This document shows positions 36,752-46,803 of a stretch of 64,000 nt of DNA, in pieces. The DNA is from Winogradskyella eckloniae. Its GTDB lineage: Bacteria > Bacteroidota > Bacteroidia > Flavobacteriales > Flavobacteriaceae. Position 1 is the stretch's first letter. The number at the start of each line of letters is the position of its first letter. Both the position numbers and the translations under genes were made by a program. Under the pieces are notes generated by a model that saw only the letters and a list, made by a program, of their open reading frames with translations, had not been told where the DNA came from and made no database searches. The stretch covers positions 1 to 64,000 of the forward strand of contig NZ_JABRWP010000006.1 of assembly GCF_013249045.1 (NCBI RefSeq). The letters run 5' to 3'.

Positions 36752-39700
36752 ATGCGTAGAATTATAGGCATTATTAGTGTTGTAATTATATTATGTATTC
36801 AACAAGCATACTCTCAGAATTTTGAAAGAATTTCTAATAAAGAAGGATTTAATCAAAATACGGTTAATGCAATAGAACAAGATAAATATGGTTTTTTATG
36901 GTATGCTACACCTAATGGTTTAATCCGTTATGATGGTTACGAATTTAAAACATTTAGTACACAGTCTAACAGTGAGCAAACCATATCTAGTAATAACATA
37001 ACCTATTTGTTTAATGATGAAAACGGAATTCTTTGGATCGGTACCAATGTAGGAGTTAATGTTTATGTGCCATGGTTAGAACGTTTTTTTAAAGTTCCGA
37101 TAGGACATAATATAGATGTCAAAAAAATAGCAATAAAAAATAGCTATGTGTGGATCGCATCTTCTAAAGAATTAATTCGTTGTCAATTAAAGGATGTTAA
37201 TAATGGCGTTTTTGAAGTATCAGAAAACATACTTGTTTTGGATGATGCTGATATGGATCTAAATACGTTTGCTTTTGCTGAAAACGGAACAATTATTTTA
37301 GGTACCACAAAAGGTTTGAAAAAAGTAAATTGTAAGTTAGATTCTTCGCTATTAAAGCCTGCGCTTCCAGATGTAAATGCTTTTGATTTTTTTAAAGATA
37401 AAGAGATTACTGAAATCCTAAAAGAGGATAACATTTTTTGGATAGGAACCACCCAAGGACTATATAGTTCTAATTTAGATTCTAAATCGGATTATCTGAT
37501 AAAGAAAATAAATGTTCCAAATAAAGATTCAGAGTTTTATGTTAACAGCCTTTTTAAAGATAATGATAATGCTATTTGGATTGGAACCATTGGTGATGGT
37601 CTATACAAATTTAATCCAATTCTAAATTCATTTAAACATTATAATTACGATCCAAAAGATAAAAATAGTGTTAGTAGTCATCAAATAAATGCGGTATATC
37701 AAGATGTTTTTGATGTATTATGGATTGGAACTGCGCAAGGCGGTATAAATAAGCTAGATGTTAATCAAAAGCCATTTTATTCTTATAAAAATAACCCATA
37801 CGATAAGAACTCTCTTGGAGATAATTTAATTACATCAATATTAGAAGATAATACAGGTGCAGTTTGGGTTTCTGGTTACAATAACAAATTATTTAGAAGT
37901 ATTGATGCTGTTTCTGAAAACACTATTAATAAAATTAAGTTTGAAGACTTACAAGGAAAATTGTCATTAGATCATAATGATGTTATTAGGTGCATTTATC
38001 AAGATCAAAAAAATTATATCTGGTTAGGTACTGATAAAAAAGTGTTTGTTTATCACCCACAAAAAAAACAATTTAAGGAGATTCAAATTTTATCTAAAAA
38101 CGGAAAATTATCCTTATTCTTAACGCGTAAAATTGCTCAAATTAATGAAACCGATATTGTTTTAGCAGGTAATAGAATTATAATAATTGAAAACCCATGG
38201 TTAACGGTTAATAATTCAAATCAACCAAAAGTTACAATAAAGTCGAGTGTAAGAATAGCTGCTAGCAGAGTACAATCTTATCTTAAAGATAGTAAGGGAT
38301 TTTTATGGTTTGGAACCGATAATGGTCTGTTGCAGTGTAAATATATCGGTGGAAAATTAGAAATATTAAGAACATATAATAATAAGAAAAGTGAAGGAAC
38401 TCCATTAAGCCATAATAGTATTTTTTCACTACATGAAGATGAAAATAACAATATTTGGATAGGTACTTTTGGAGGAGGAGTAAATAAACTAACTGTAGAT
38501 AAAGAAGGGAACCCGGTAGATATCAAATATTTTAGAAAGCATGATATTCTACCTGATGATGTTATTTATGGTATTTTATCTAAAAAAGGAAGTGGTAACT
38601 TATGGATGAGTACAGACATGGGCTTAGTACGTCTCAACGAAGCAACAAACAATGCTAATGTTTTTGATGTTAGTGACGGATTAAAACAAAATAATTTTAG
38701 GCAATCTGCCTATACGTTAGGAGCTTCAGGTTACATGTATTTTGGAGGCCTTAATGGTTTAACTATTTTCGATCCTCAAAAAATCACATTAAATAAACAG
38801 TCTCCGCGTGTATTAATAACCTCATTGTTACTTAACAATAAACCCGTAAAAATTGGTGAAAAATTTAACGATATCACTATTTTAGAAAAAGCAATATCAG
38901 AAACCGATACGGTAACCATTTCTAAGAGTCAACGCATCATTTCATTTAATATAGTAGCAGAGCATACTTCTGCACCTGCTAAAAATAAAATTGCATATAA
39001 ATTAGACGGTTTTAATAAAGATTGGGTAGAAACAGATGAAGGAAAATCAGCAATCACGTATACTAATTTATCCGCAGGTACATATACTCTAAAAGTAAAA
39101 TCGGCTAATGGAGATGGTATTTGGAGTGACTCAACAAAGTCTTTAACATTAATTGTATTACCACTTTGGTACCAAACATGGTGGAGCTATACGATACTTG
39201 CGTTGTTGTTTTTTGGCATTGGCGTTGGGATTGTATTTTATTTTGTTCAGCACGAAAAATTAAAACAGAGATTAATTTATGAGCAATTAGATAAAGATAG
39301 AATGGAAGTAATAAATCAAGGTAAATTTAAGTATTTTACTAATTTGTCTCATGAATTTAGAACGCCATTAACGTTAATTTCTGGTCCATTAGACAGAGTT
39401 ATTGATAACAATACTAATCCAGAAAGTGAAAAGTTTTTAGCAATTATTAAACGTAATACACATAGGCTTTTAAGTTTAATAGATCAATTAATTACGTTTA
39501 GACAAGCAGAGCAAGGTTATCTTAATTTGAACTTTACAAAATCTACTTTAGGCGATTTTTTATACCCAACCACAGAAGCTTTTGAAAATTATGCCTTAGA
39601 AAAAAATATTAATTTTTATTATAAAATTAGCTCTCCAAATGAAGAGATTGTAATTGATATAGAAAAACTAGAAAGGATTCTTTTTAACTTATTGTCTAAC

Positions 39701-40873
39701 GCATTTAAAAATACGCCAGTTCAAGGCACTATTAGCATTGAAGCTTCAATTGTGTATGAAAATGATATAAAAAATATTAGAATTGATGTTATTGACACCG
39801 GAAAAGGAATACCAAAGGAAAGTTTAAAGACCATATTTGAACGCTTTTATCAATTAGGAAACCAGGATGGTAATGTGAGTGGAGGTGGTATTGGGTTGTC
39901 TTTTTGTAAATCCTTAGTAGAGTTGTTTAATGGTCGTATTACTGTAAAAAGTAAACCTAAAAAGGAAACACGATTTACAATTGTGATTCCATCGTCAACC
40001 ATTGAGGATGTTAATTTTGAAGATAGTGATGCGAAGAAATCTTTTATAAAAAACTGGGTACCATTACAGGCTAATAAATTAGAAGACCTTGGAGCCAAAC
40101 AAAAAACTAAAAAACAGCATAATGTTTTAGTTGTAGAAAATGAAGTGGATATTCAAGATTTTCTAAAAAATGCACTTTCGGATACATACAATATTACCAT
40201 AGCGAATAATGGACTTGAAGGGCTAGAAGCCATAAAAAACACAGAATTTAGCACTGTAATAAGTGATGTTATGATGCCTGAGATGGATGGTTTTGAATTA
40301 TGTAAACTGATAAAGGCTAATCCTGAAACCTGCCAACTCCCAGTTTTATTGTTAACAGCATTGGGTGATAATGTAGATTTAATAAAAGGTTTAGAATTTG
40401 GTGCAGATGAATATATCAGTAAACCATTTTCATTAAAACATTTAGAGCTTCGACTTAAAAAATTAATTGAAAATAATGAGAAGATAAAAAACTACTTTTC
40501 AAAGAATAGTTTACCACCTAAGAATAAAAAGGAATTAGGGTTTTCTAAAAGAGACTTAGAGTTTTTAGATAAAATTACTGAGATAATTGAAAAAAACCTA
40601 TCAAACTCAAATTTTGGTGTAGAAGAGCTCTCGACAGAGGCAGGCTTAAGTTCATCTCATTTTTATAGAAAATTAAAGCAATTAACAGGGCAGGTACCAA
40701 ATGCCTATTTACGTAATTTTAGATTACAAAGAGCGGCAGAGCTATTAGATAGTAATCATGGTTATAACGTTGCTGAAGTCATGTATCAAATTGGGATTGA
40801 ATCAAATTCGTATTTTTCTACTTCATTTAAAAAATTGCATGGTGTATCGCCTTCTGAATACTCAAAAAGGTAA
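36752..40873 (+). CDS. Hybrid two-component system sensor/regulator (HTCS)
   Basis: A 1373-residue single-protein two-component system. Domains in order: signal peptide (1-21), two blocks of propeller repeats (about 25-700, recurrent xWIGT motifs), Y_Y_Y domain (about 740-805), membrane helix (about 815-835), HisKA with phospho-acceptor His867 in LSHEFRTPL, HATPase with VIDTGKGIP and GGGIGLSFCKSLVE, receiver with Asp1172 in VISDVMMPEMDG, and C-terminal AraC helix-turn-helix (about 1270-1370). In the family the periplasmic propellers bind an oligosaccharide and the AraC domain turns on the adjacent utilisation genes. A fucose-containing oligosaccharide is the likely signal. All catalytic residues are present. 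Confidence 0.95.
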   Translation: MRRIIGIISVVIILCIQQAYSQNFERISNKEGFNQNTVNAIEQDKYGFLWYATPNGLIRYDGYEFKTFSTQSNSEQTISSNNITYLFNDENGILWIGTNVGVNVYVPWLERFFKVPIGHNIDVKKIAIKNSYVWIASSKELIRCQLKDVNNGVFEVSENILVLDDADMDLNTFAFAENGTIILGTTKGLKKVNCKLDSSLLKPALPDVNAFDFFKDKEITEILKEDNIFWIGTTQGLYSSNLDSKSDYLIKKINVPNKDSEFYVNSLFKDNDNAIWIGTIGDGLYKFNPILNSFKHYNYDPKDKNSVSSHQINAVYQDVFDVLWIGTAQGGINKLDVNQKPFYSYKNNPYDKNSLGDNLITSILEDNTGAVWVSGYNNKLFRSIDAVSENTINKIKFEDLQGKLSLDHNDVIRCIYQDQKNYIWLGTDKKVFVYHPQKKQFKEIQILSKNGKLSLFLTRKIAQINETDIVLAGNRIIIIENPWLTVNNSNQPKVTIKSSVRIAASRVQSYLKDSKGFLWFGTDNGLLQCKYIGGKLEILRTYNNKKSEGTPLSHNSIFSLHEDENNNIWIGTFGGGVNKLTVDKEGNPVDIKYFRKHDILPDDVIYGILSKKGSGNLWMSTDMGLVRLNEATNNANVFDVSDGLKQNNFRQSAYTLGASGYMYFGGLNGLTIFDPQKITLNKQSPRVLITSLLLNNKPVKIGEKFNDITILEKAISETDTVTISKSQRIISFNIVAEHTSAPAKNKIAYKLDGFNKDWVETDEGKSAITYTNLSAGTYTLKVKSANGDGIWSDSTKSLTLIVLPLWYQTWWSYTILALLFFGIGVGIVFYFVQHEKLKQRLIYEQLDKDRMEVINQGKFKYFTNLSHEFRTPLTLISGPLDRVIDNNTNPESEKFLAIIKRNTHRLLSLIDQLITFRQAEQGYLNLNFTKSTLGDFLYPTTEAFENYALEKNINFYYKISSPNEEIVIDIEKLERILFNLLSNAFKNTPVQGTISIEASIVYENDIKNIRIDVIDTGKGIPKESLKTIFERFYQLGNQDGNVSGGGIGLSFCKSLVELFNGRITVKSKPKKETRFTIVIPSSTIEDVNFEDSDAKKSFIKNWVPLQANKLEDLGAKQKTKKQHNVLVVENEVDIQDFLKNALSDTYNITIANNGLEGLEAIKNTEFSTVISDVMMPEMDGFELCKLIKANPETCQLPVLLLTALGDNVDLIKGLEFGADEYISKPFSLKHLELRLKKLIENNEKIKNYFSKNSLPPKNKKELGFSKRDLEFLDKITEIIEKNLSNSNFGVEELSTEAGLSSSHFYRKLKQLTGQVPNAYLRNFRLQRAAELLDSNHGYNVAEVMYQIGIESNSYFSTSFKKLHGVSPSEYSKR

Positions 40874-40985
40874 GATGAGCGTTTTAAGCAATTAAATGGT
40901 ATAATATAGAATGAAATGACCGCAGTATTAGATTAATTTTGAGATTCAAACAAACAATTAATTAATAATTAACTATTTAAACATT

Positions 40986-41330
40986 ATGAAAAAAGCAATA
41001 TTATTATTTGTATTTAGTATCGCATTAACAAGTACGGTTTTTGCACAAAGTAAAACGGATAAAAAATTAAGTAAGAGAGTCACTTCTTATATAGAGACCG
41101 TTGAGAGTAAATTAACCCTTACTGCTGAAGAAAAGGAAACATTAATAGCGTTGAAAACAGAACACTTAAAAGAATCTTCAGAAATTAGAGCAAAGCACGA
41201 AAAAGGATCTGAAGAATTTAAGGCTGCAAGAAAAGCGAGCAATCAAGAATTTAATAAAGCCTTAGGTAAAGCGCTAGGAAAAGACCGAGCTAAAGAAATT
41301 AAAAATGCGGCAAAAAAGAAAAAAAGCTAA
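40986..41330 (+). CDS. Small exported helical protein of unknown function
   Basis: A 114-residue protein with a clear signal peptide (1-20, ending VFAQ) and a lysine/glutamate-rich helical body. The segment ESKLTLTAEEKETLIALKTEH resembles the LTxxQ-type repeats of periplasmic Spy/CpxP-like proteins, but the match is weak. It lies about 110 bases downstream of the HTCS gene and ends in a strong terminator. No function can be assigned. Confidence 0.68.
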   Translation: MKKAILLFVFSIALTSTVFAQSKTDKKLSKRVTSYIETVESKLTLTAEEKETLIALKTEHLKESSEIRAKHEKGSEEFKAARKASNQEFNKALGKALGKDRAKEIKNAAKKKKS

Positions 41331-41398
41331 GCATTAGTCTACAATTTTCAATAGAGGTATCTTATAAGTTTATATACTTAAGTACCAAAATTAATGAT

Positions 41399-41450
41399 AA
41401 GTCCTCGAAAAAAAGATTTCACAATACTTTTTTAGAGGGCTTGTTTTTTT
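41399..41450 (+). terminator. Terminator after the small exported protein
   Basis: AAGTCCTC (41399-41406) pairs with GAGGGCTT (41435-41442, one G-U pair), with an inner A7/T6 extension, followed by seven T. Confidence 0.85.
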
Positions 41451-41532
41451 ATTAATGATAACTTTTAAAAGGGGCTGATCAGCTCTTGTAGTAATATTTA
41501 GCATCAATCTCTAAAGTTTAAAAATTAGACAT

Positions 41533-42720
41533 ATGCATAAGTTAACAGTTATATTAATTTTATTAATGGTCTCCGTTCATTATGTTCATTCTCAAGAAAA
41601 AACCTTAAAAATAGAAGGTGTTGTTAAAGACGAAACTAGTTTAAGTATCCCTTTTGCTGCGATAAGTATAACCTCAAAATATTTGGGTACGTCTAGTAAT
41701 GAAGATGGCCATTTTTATCTAATGTTATCTCAAAACAATTTATTAGATACGCTAGAGGTTTCTAGTATCGGTTTTACGACGTCAAAAATTGTTGTAAAAG
41801 ATTTTATAGCACTTAAGGAAAAAGTGATTGTTTTAAAAGAAGATGTTGTTTCACTTGATGAAGTGAATATCATGAACCCAAAACAATACGTTGACCTAGC
41901 TTTTAAAAAATTAAAAGAAAATATGGTAAGTTCAGTGCACGAACTAAAAATATTAAATCGATTTTTTGCTGTAGAAGATGATATTGCTAAGTTTTATGTA
42001 GAACATTATGTAAAAGTAAAAGATGTAGGTCCACGAGGTGGAAAAGAAGTGCGAAAAATTGATGTCGTAGAGGGTAGGCAATCCGTAGATTTTAGAAGTT
42101 ATAAAAATCCAAATATGGATCGAATTTATCCTATAAATTTTATGACAAAAATAGACCCTTTAAGACGAGGGATAAACACAAGTAATTATGAGTGGACAAA
42201 AATTGGCGATACCTCCTATGATGGAGAAGATATCGTAATAATTCAAGGCATAAACCAAGTAGAAAAAAGAAAGAAATATTTAGATCCTGTGTTGTATATT
42301 GGCATTGATACCTATAAAGTTTATAAAACAAGGAACAAAGCTGCAAATGTGGTCTATATCTATAAAAAAAATAAAGATGGGAAGCTTTATTTAAGTTATC
42401 ATAACCATTACGGAAAAAAGTTTGTAGAATTATCCGAAGAGCATCAAAAAATTCTTAAAACCACCAATGATAAAATTAAAATTTCTAAACGTAATGAAGT
42501 GGTTGTTTTGGGTATTGAAACTGATACGAAGAAAATAGATGTCAACTATACTAACGTACACAAGATGAAGATGGAAGAAGTAAAAGTTAAATATAATGCC
42601 CAATTCTGGGAGGATTTTAATATGCCACCACCAACAGAATATTACAAGAAAAGTATTAAGGAATTAGAAGCTAGTTTTGGCATTAATATCCAAACCCAGT
42701 TTGAGTATGCTAACAAATAA
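41533..42720 (+). CDS. Exported protein with carboxypeptidase-regulatory-like domain
   Basis: A 395-residue protein: signal peptide (1-20), a carboxypeptidase-regulatory-like beta-sandwich (about 24-110) as found at the N-terminus of TonB receptors, then about 280 residues of unrecognised, charged, probably beta-rich sequence. It has neither plug nor barrel, so it is not a receptor. Such stand-alone proteins are common in Bacteroidota envelopes and their function is not established. A bidirectional terminator follows. Confidence 0.7.
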   Translation: MHKLTVILILLMVSVHYVHSQEKTLKIEGVVKDETSLSIPFAAISITSKYLGTSSNEDGHFYLMLSQNNLLDTLEVSSIGFTTSKIVVKDFIALKEKVIVLKEDVVSLDEVNIMNPKQYVDLAFKKLKENMVSSVHELKILNRFFAVEDDIAKFYVEHYVKVKDVGPRGGKEVRKIDVVEGRQSVDFRSYKNPNMDRIYPINFMTKIDPLRRGINTSNYEWTKIGDTSYDGEDIVIIQGINQVEKRKKYLDPVLYIGIDTYKVYKTRNKAANVVYIYKKNKDGKLYLSYHNHYGKKFVELSEEHQKILKTTNDKIKISKRNEVVVLGIETDTKKIDVNYTNVHKMKMEEVKVKYNAQFWEDFNMPPPTEYYKKSIKELEASFGINIQTQFEYANK

Positions 42721-42778
42721 TCATCTAACTACCTTTATAGATATTGTATAAAATATATGCTCAACGAGTATATATTTA

Positions 42779-42815
42779 AAAACCTCAAATGAATGTATTT
42801 TATTTGAGGTTTATT
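42779..42815. terminator. Terminator, possibly bidirectional
   Basis: AACCTCAAAT (42781-42790) pairs with ATTTGAGGTT (42802-42811), with A and T flanks. It lies 60 bases after the preceding plus-strand gene and could also serve the convergent minus-strand genes. Confidence 0.8.
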
Positions 42816-43055
42816 TTATTACTATTAATTTAGACCAAAGGATTGTCTATGTTTTATTGTAATGTGTAATTTCTAAATATTTATGCGTTTATAGATAAGT
42901 GTATCTGTTTTTCTCTTTAAAGATAGTTAAACTCAAAGATTTCTTTTTGGGTATTAAACTCTACAGAGTTGTTTTTTCTGTATTTAAACGAACTACGCCT
43001 TTAAATCTCCAAGGGTTTTAGTATTAAAATAAAAGTAATTATGAGTAAGCCTATA
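42816..43055. other. Non-coding stretch between convergent genes
   Basis: Together with the preceding terminator this makes a 335-base gap. Nothing else recognisable was seen: no coding frame, repeat or strong hairpin. Confidence 0.5.
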
Positions 43056-44522
43056 TTACCAAGTTGATAAGGCAGCCCTTACCCATGTGTTAGCAGCTGT
43101 ACAAATATAAATATAAGTTGCCGTTACTCTAATCTCACCTACAGTTCCGGTATCTGAAGCACTGGCAGGTGCCGTATTTAATGCAGATAGTTTATACTGC
43201 GTAGCTTCAGTTGTACCTTCTATTTCTAATGCATGTGTGGATGCCGTTTTAGCAATGCCAACTCTACCTGACGTAAAATCGCCATAAATTAATGGTGTTG
43301 CGCTACTTTCATTTTGAATCACTAAGGTATTAGAAACAAGATCCCAAGCACCATTGAAACCAGCTCTATTGCCAATAAAAACGTTAGAACTCCCCTTGTT
43401 ATCTCGGCCAGCTTGTCTTCCTAAAAACACGTTCAAATCGCCTTCTAAATAACGACCAGATTGTTGTCCTACCAAAACATTATTACTGCCGTCTAATTCG
43501 TTTCCAGATAAATAGCCTATTATAACATTAGATGATGATAGATTATCATTACTAGCTATTAATTCTCCTGCATAAGAACCTATTGCTGTATTATTTCCTG
43601 ATATATTTTGTTTAAGTGCGCCATAACCAAATGCCGTATTATTGCTACTATCAAAATTATTGGTTAACGCTTCGGTTCCGACAGCGGTATTATTATCTCC
43701 AGAGACATTAGTGGTCAAGGCTAAATTTCCTAAAGCTACATTTTCGTTTCCAGTGGTGTTATTACTCAAGGCAGCATTTCCTATTGCAGAGTTGGCACTT
43801 CCGCCACTATTATTAGAAACAGGATTATTATTGCCTAAGGCATCTGCACCAAATGCGGTATTGTGGTTGGCAATGGTGTTGTTTTCTAAAGCTCTTTTTC
43901 CAAATGCAGAGTTGCCTTGACCTGTGGTGTTTTCTCGCATTGCAACATAGCCAAAGGCAGAGTTGTTATTACCACTATTTCCAGAGATAGTAGTATTGTT
44001 TTCAAGTGATGCATAGCCAAAAGCAGAATTATGATCAGCGTTTGTATTGGCATTTAAAGCTCTATAGCCTATGCCTATATTTCTTCGGTCATTGCCATCA
44101 TCGTTAGCACCAGCGTCTATACCAATAAAAATAGAAGACCCGTCTTCTGACCCATCTACATCAGATTTTGCGTCCGATAGATCATTTAATTTTTCAATAC
44201 TAGACAGTCGTGTCCATCCATTCACTTGGTCCCAATGATAAAAACCTTTAGTGTTTAAACCTACTGTTGTAGTAAGGTATACCAGCATTCCATTTTGGGC
44301 TGCTGTAGGTGGTGTTGATGGAAAGTCATCAATTCTTGGGATTAATAAACCGTCTTCATTTGTTGGTGCGGCTTGATTAGATGCAGTTATATCTAATGTA
44401 GCTTGTGGTAATGTGTTTCCTATACCAATTTGAGCATACGAAAAAGTTGAAAAAAGCAATATGATATAAAATACAATATTCCTATAATACATTCCTTGTT
44501 GTTTAATTATGTTATTTTTCAT
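43056..44522 (-). CDS. Surface protein with YadA-head-like repeats
   Basis: A 488-residue exported protein. The signal peptide ends SYAQ near residue 31; an internal ATG at 44492 would give a shorter signal and is also possible. From about residue 145 to 390 it has many short repeats of the form N-x-A-[FILV]-G-x-x-A-L, for example NTAVGTEALTNN and NTAFGYGALKQN. These are the left-handed beta-roll units of YadA-type adhesin heads, here without the YadA membrane anchor. The C-terminus resembles the IEGTTEATQYKLSALN segments of phage-tail-like Bacteroidota surface proteins. It lies 13 bases downstream of the T9SS protein on the same strand. A binding or structural role at the surface is inferred. 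Confidence 0.78.
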   Translation of the reverse strand: MKNNIIKQQGMYYRNIVFYIILLFSTFSYAQIGIGNTLPQATLDITASNQAAPTNEDGLLIPRIDDFPSTPPTAAQNGMLVYLTTTVGLNTKGFYHWDQVNGWTRLSSIEKLNDLSDAKSDVDGSEDGSSIFIGIDAGANDDGNDRRNIGIGYRALNANTNADHNSAFGYASLENNTTISGNSGNNNSAFGYVAMRENTTGQGNSAFGKRALENNTIANHNTAFGADALGNNNPVSNNSGGSANSAIGNAALSNNTTGNENVALGNLALTTNVSGDNNTAVGTEALTNNFDSSNNTAFGYGALKQNISGNNTAIGSYAGELIASNDNLSSSNVIIGYLSGNELDGSNNVLVGQQSGRYLEGDLNVFLGRQAGRDNKGSSNVFIGNRAGFNGAWDLVSNTLVIQNESSATPLIYGDFTSGRVGIAKTASTHALEIEGTTEATQYKLSALNTAPASASDTGTVGEIRVTATYIYICTAANTWVRAALSTW

Positions 44523-44535
44523 ATTTAGATGATTA

Positions 44536-46461
44536 TTATTTCTTTATTATTTTAAAAGCCTGTACGTCATTATTGGATGAATATGCTTTTACAAAGTAGA
44601 CACCTTCCTTTAATGAAGACACGTTAAAATAGGGTTCGTTTTGATTAAATTTTAAAATTTGTTGCCCTTCAATATTATATATGATTGCTGAAGAAATGTT
44701 TTTTGTTAGTCTAAAGGAATCTTTTACTGGGTTAGGATATAAGACGATTTGATTAAAATCAGTTTCAGAATCTATACTTAGCGTTTCACCAACTAAATAA
44801 GCGCCTTCTGGTCGGGTATAGGGAATAAAATCTGGCTTAGGTGACTGAACCATTCTATTGTTTATTTCTTGCATTATAGCCATTTCATCAGCGGTGATAT
44901 AACCATCGGTAATGGTAGTACTCCATGTCATAGTGGCTCCTGGATCTGTAAACGTTCTTACAAAACGATATGCCTGCTCAATTTCAAATACTAAATCTGC
45001 ACTAGCTACACTCCATTGTTGTCGTATTGGAACAAAATAGTGTTTTAGCGCTTGCTTAACTCCATTATAAGAAGACCAAGGGTTTTCTGTAACTAAAGGA
45101 AAAGAGAATTCTTCGTAAGCCCATGAGTTTGGAGGCGCGCCTTGACCTAATGGAGTTGGGTGTCCGGCTGTGAAATCCGTGTAAGGGTCATTTGCTTCTA
45201 AAAAGAACACTCTATAGTCCGTTGGGTCTTCGTCTGTTGTAGAATCGGAATCAACATATATGTTATTTCCATCCTCATCTTTTATAAATGATTTAGTTAG
45301 GTTTGTAGCAATAGCGGCTTCAGGATGTACGTCCCTAATCATGGCAATAAAAGCATCTAAGTCACCGGGTAAATTTGAAACATTATCAATCCAATACCCA
45401 TCAACTAGTCCGCTAAAACGTTCAAAAAAACCTCTTGCTAAGGTTTGCCATGCTAAGCCTTCATCTCCCGCAAAATTAGTGTTATAATAATTCTCCCATC
45501 CTGTAATGATTCCAGCTTCAGTAGCATCAACATTTCCTTGAATAACCGATGGTCCAGCACCATTTACATACAGTATTACTTTTTTTCCTGCTGTTTTAAA
45601 AACATTAATGACATCTAATATTATTTGTTCATTTTCTATTGTAGGTACCATGCCTGGATGAATTTCGTTAGCAATATCTACGTAAGCATTATCTCTTAAA
45701 GTATAAAAGTAGCCGTGCGCAGGATGTGTAAAATTGGTGATTATATGTCCAACACTAGGTAAATTATCTACTATTTGTTGTGCACCAATTACCCAATCAT
45801 AGTGATCTGTATTGTCTAACCTAATACCTCCATGAAGATTAAATCGCATTCCCCAAGATCCTGACAAAAATTGAGCTTTAGGTATGGTTTGCTCAGAATA
45901 TCCAGAAATAGTGTCAAAATAATATGTTGAAGTTAACGCCGTAGTATCTTCAGAAGCTAACTCAATTTGTATTTGGTCATAGCCTCCTTCTAAAAGTACA
46001 TTCGCTGGGATGGATTCGTTGTTAAAATCAAAGGTAAAAGACGCCCAAGTCTCACCTTCTGAAAATAGTAATTCTTCAAAAATAGCATCAGAATCTCCAA
46101 GATTTGAGTTCCTTAAATATAGTCTAATAGAAGTATTGGTTGCATTAAATTCTGAAGTTGCTAAAGATGTATATGCTTTAAGTGAAATAGTATATGATGT
46201 TAAATCTGTAATGGGATTTGTGAGATCAAAACTTATTGTAGGTTCAGGATTCCCATCTCTTACAAATTTAGAAACGGTAGCGTTAGAATTAATAGTATTG
46301 ATTTCTGGATTGGTTTCATTGGTGGTAAATACGCCAGCTGAAACGCTGTTAAAACTAATATGCTCAGTACTACTTGCATTCTCATACCAAACTTGTTGCG
46401 AAGAGATGGGAATTATGTAAATAAATGTAAATAGAATTAATAAATTAATTTTTTTAACCAT
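44536..46461 (-). CDS. T9SS-exported putative TIM-barrel hydrolase, unclassified
   Basis: A 641-residue secreted protein. The start at 46461 (MVKKINLLILFTFIYI) gives a signal peptide; a frame to 46551 adds 30 unlikely residues. After a beta-sandwich of about 185 residues, which is CBM-like, comes a barrel-like domain (about 195-560) with VILYVNGAGPSV, then DGYWIDNVSNLPGD, a hydrophobic strand ending in an acidic residue as in glycosidase barrels, then AAIATNL. A C-terminal sorting domain (YPNPVKDSF...GVYFVKAYSS) directs it through the type IX system. I cannot place it in a known glycoside hydrolase family. Being beside sulfatases in a fucose locus, an endo-acting fucan hydrolase is the best guess, not a demonstrated one. 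Confidence 0.75.
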   Translation of the reverse strand: MVKKINLLILFTFIYIIPISSQQVWYENASSTEHISFNSVSAGVFTTNETNPEINTINSNATVSKFVRDGNPEPTISFDLTNPITDLTSYTISLKAYTSLATSEFNATNTSIRLYLRNSNLGDSDAIFEELLFSEGETWASFTFDFNNESIPANVLLEGGYDQIQIELASEDTTALTSTYYFDTISGYSEQTIPKAQFLSGSWGMRFNLHGGIRLDNTDHYDWVIGAQQIVDNLPSVGHIITNFTHPAHGYFYTLRDNAYVDIANEIHPGMVPTIENEQIILDVINVFKTAGKKVILYVNGAGPSVIQGNVDATEAGIITGWENYYNTNFAGDEGLAWQTLARGFFERFSGLVDGYWIDNVSNLPGDLDAFIAMIRDVHPEAAIATNLTKSFIKDEDGNNIYVDSDSTTDEDPTDYRVFFLEANDPYTDFTAGHPTPLGQGAPPNSWAYEEFSFPLVTENPWSSYNGVKQALKHYFVPIRQQWSVASADLVFEIEQAYRFVRTFTDPGATMTWSTTITDGYITADEMAIMQEINNRMVQSPKPDFIPYTRPEGAYLVGETLSIDSETDFNQIVLYPNPVKDSFRLTKNISSAIIYNIEGQQILKFNQNEPYFNVSSLKEGVYFVKAYSSNNDVQAFKIIKK

Positions 46462-46803
46462 GCCTGATATTTTTTTATAAAGATAAAGCGAATCGAAAAA
46501 CATTGTTTTCTCAAATGACCCATTCTCTTTCTGTAATCCATCTATACACATTTTTGTGCTTGGTTATTAAGGTGTTAAGGTTGTAGTGAGATTAATTTTT
46601 TGCTTAGTCATAATAAATTGAAATATTACAGACTGCATTGCTAGACTAAAATAAATTGATGGATTAAAGCAACACAAATGGCTATTTCAGATACGGTATT
46701 TCTAAATAGTTTTGTTATTTAGCAAAAGAATTTAGATCGTGTTTTATATTTAAAGATGTTGTAGAAAAACATTTGGATGGCAAGTGATTAAAAAAAAACA
46801 AAA
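46462..46803. other. Divergent region before the sulfatase operon
   Basis: About 340 bases without a gene. TAGTTTTG (46707-46714) matches the -7 box, roughly 90 bases before the plus-strand sulfatase; no -33 partner is clear. It is overlapped by an inverted repeat CTATTT (46682-46687) and AAATAG (46704-46709). Confidence 0.4.

Noticed and set aside
43400-44080. CRISPR or tandem DNA repeat
   Set aside because: The periodicity is in protein sequence (YadA-like units) with variable codons, inside an intact reading frame.
44536-46461. Classical GH29 alpha-L-fucosidase
   Set aside because: The DGYWIDN segment is only loosely like the GH29 nucleophile region and other GH29 signatures were not found.
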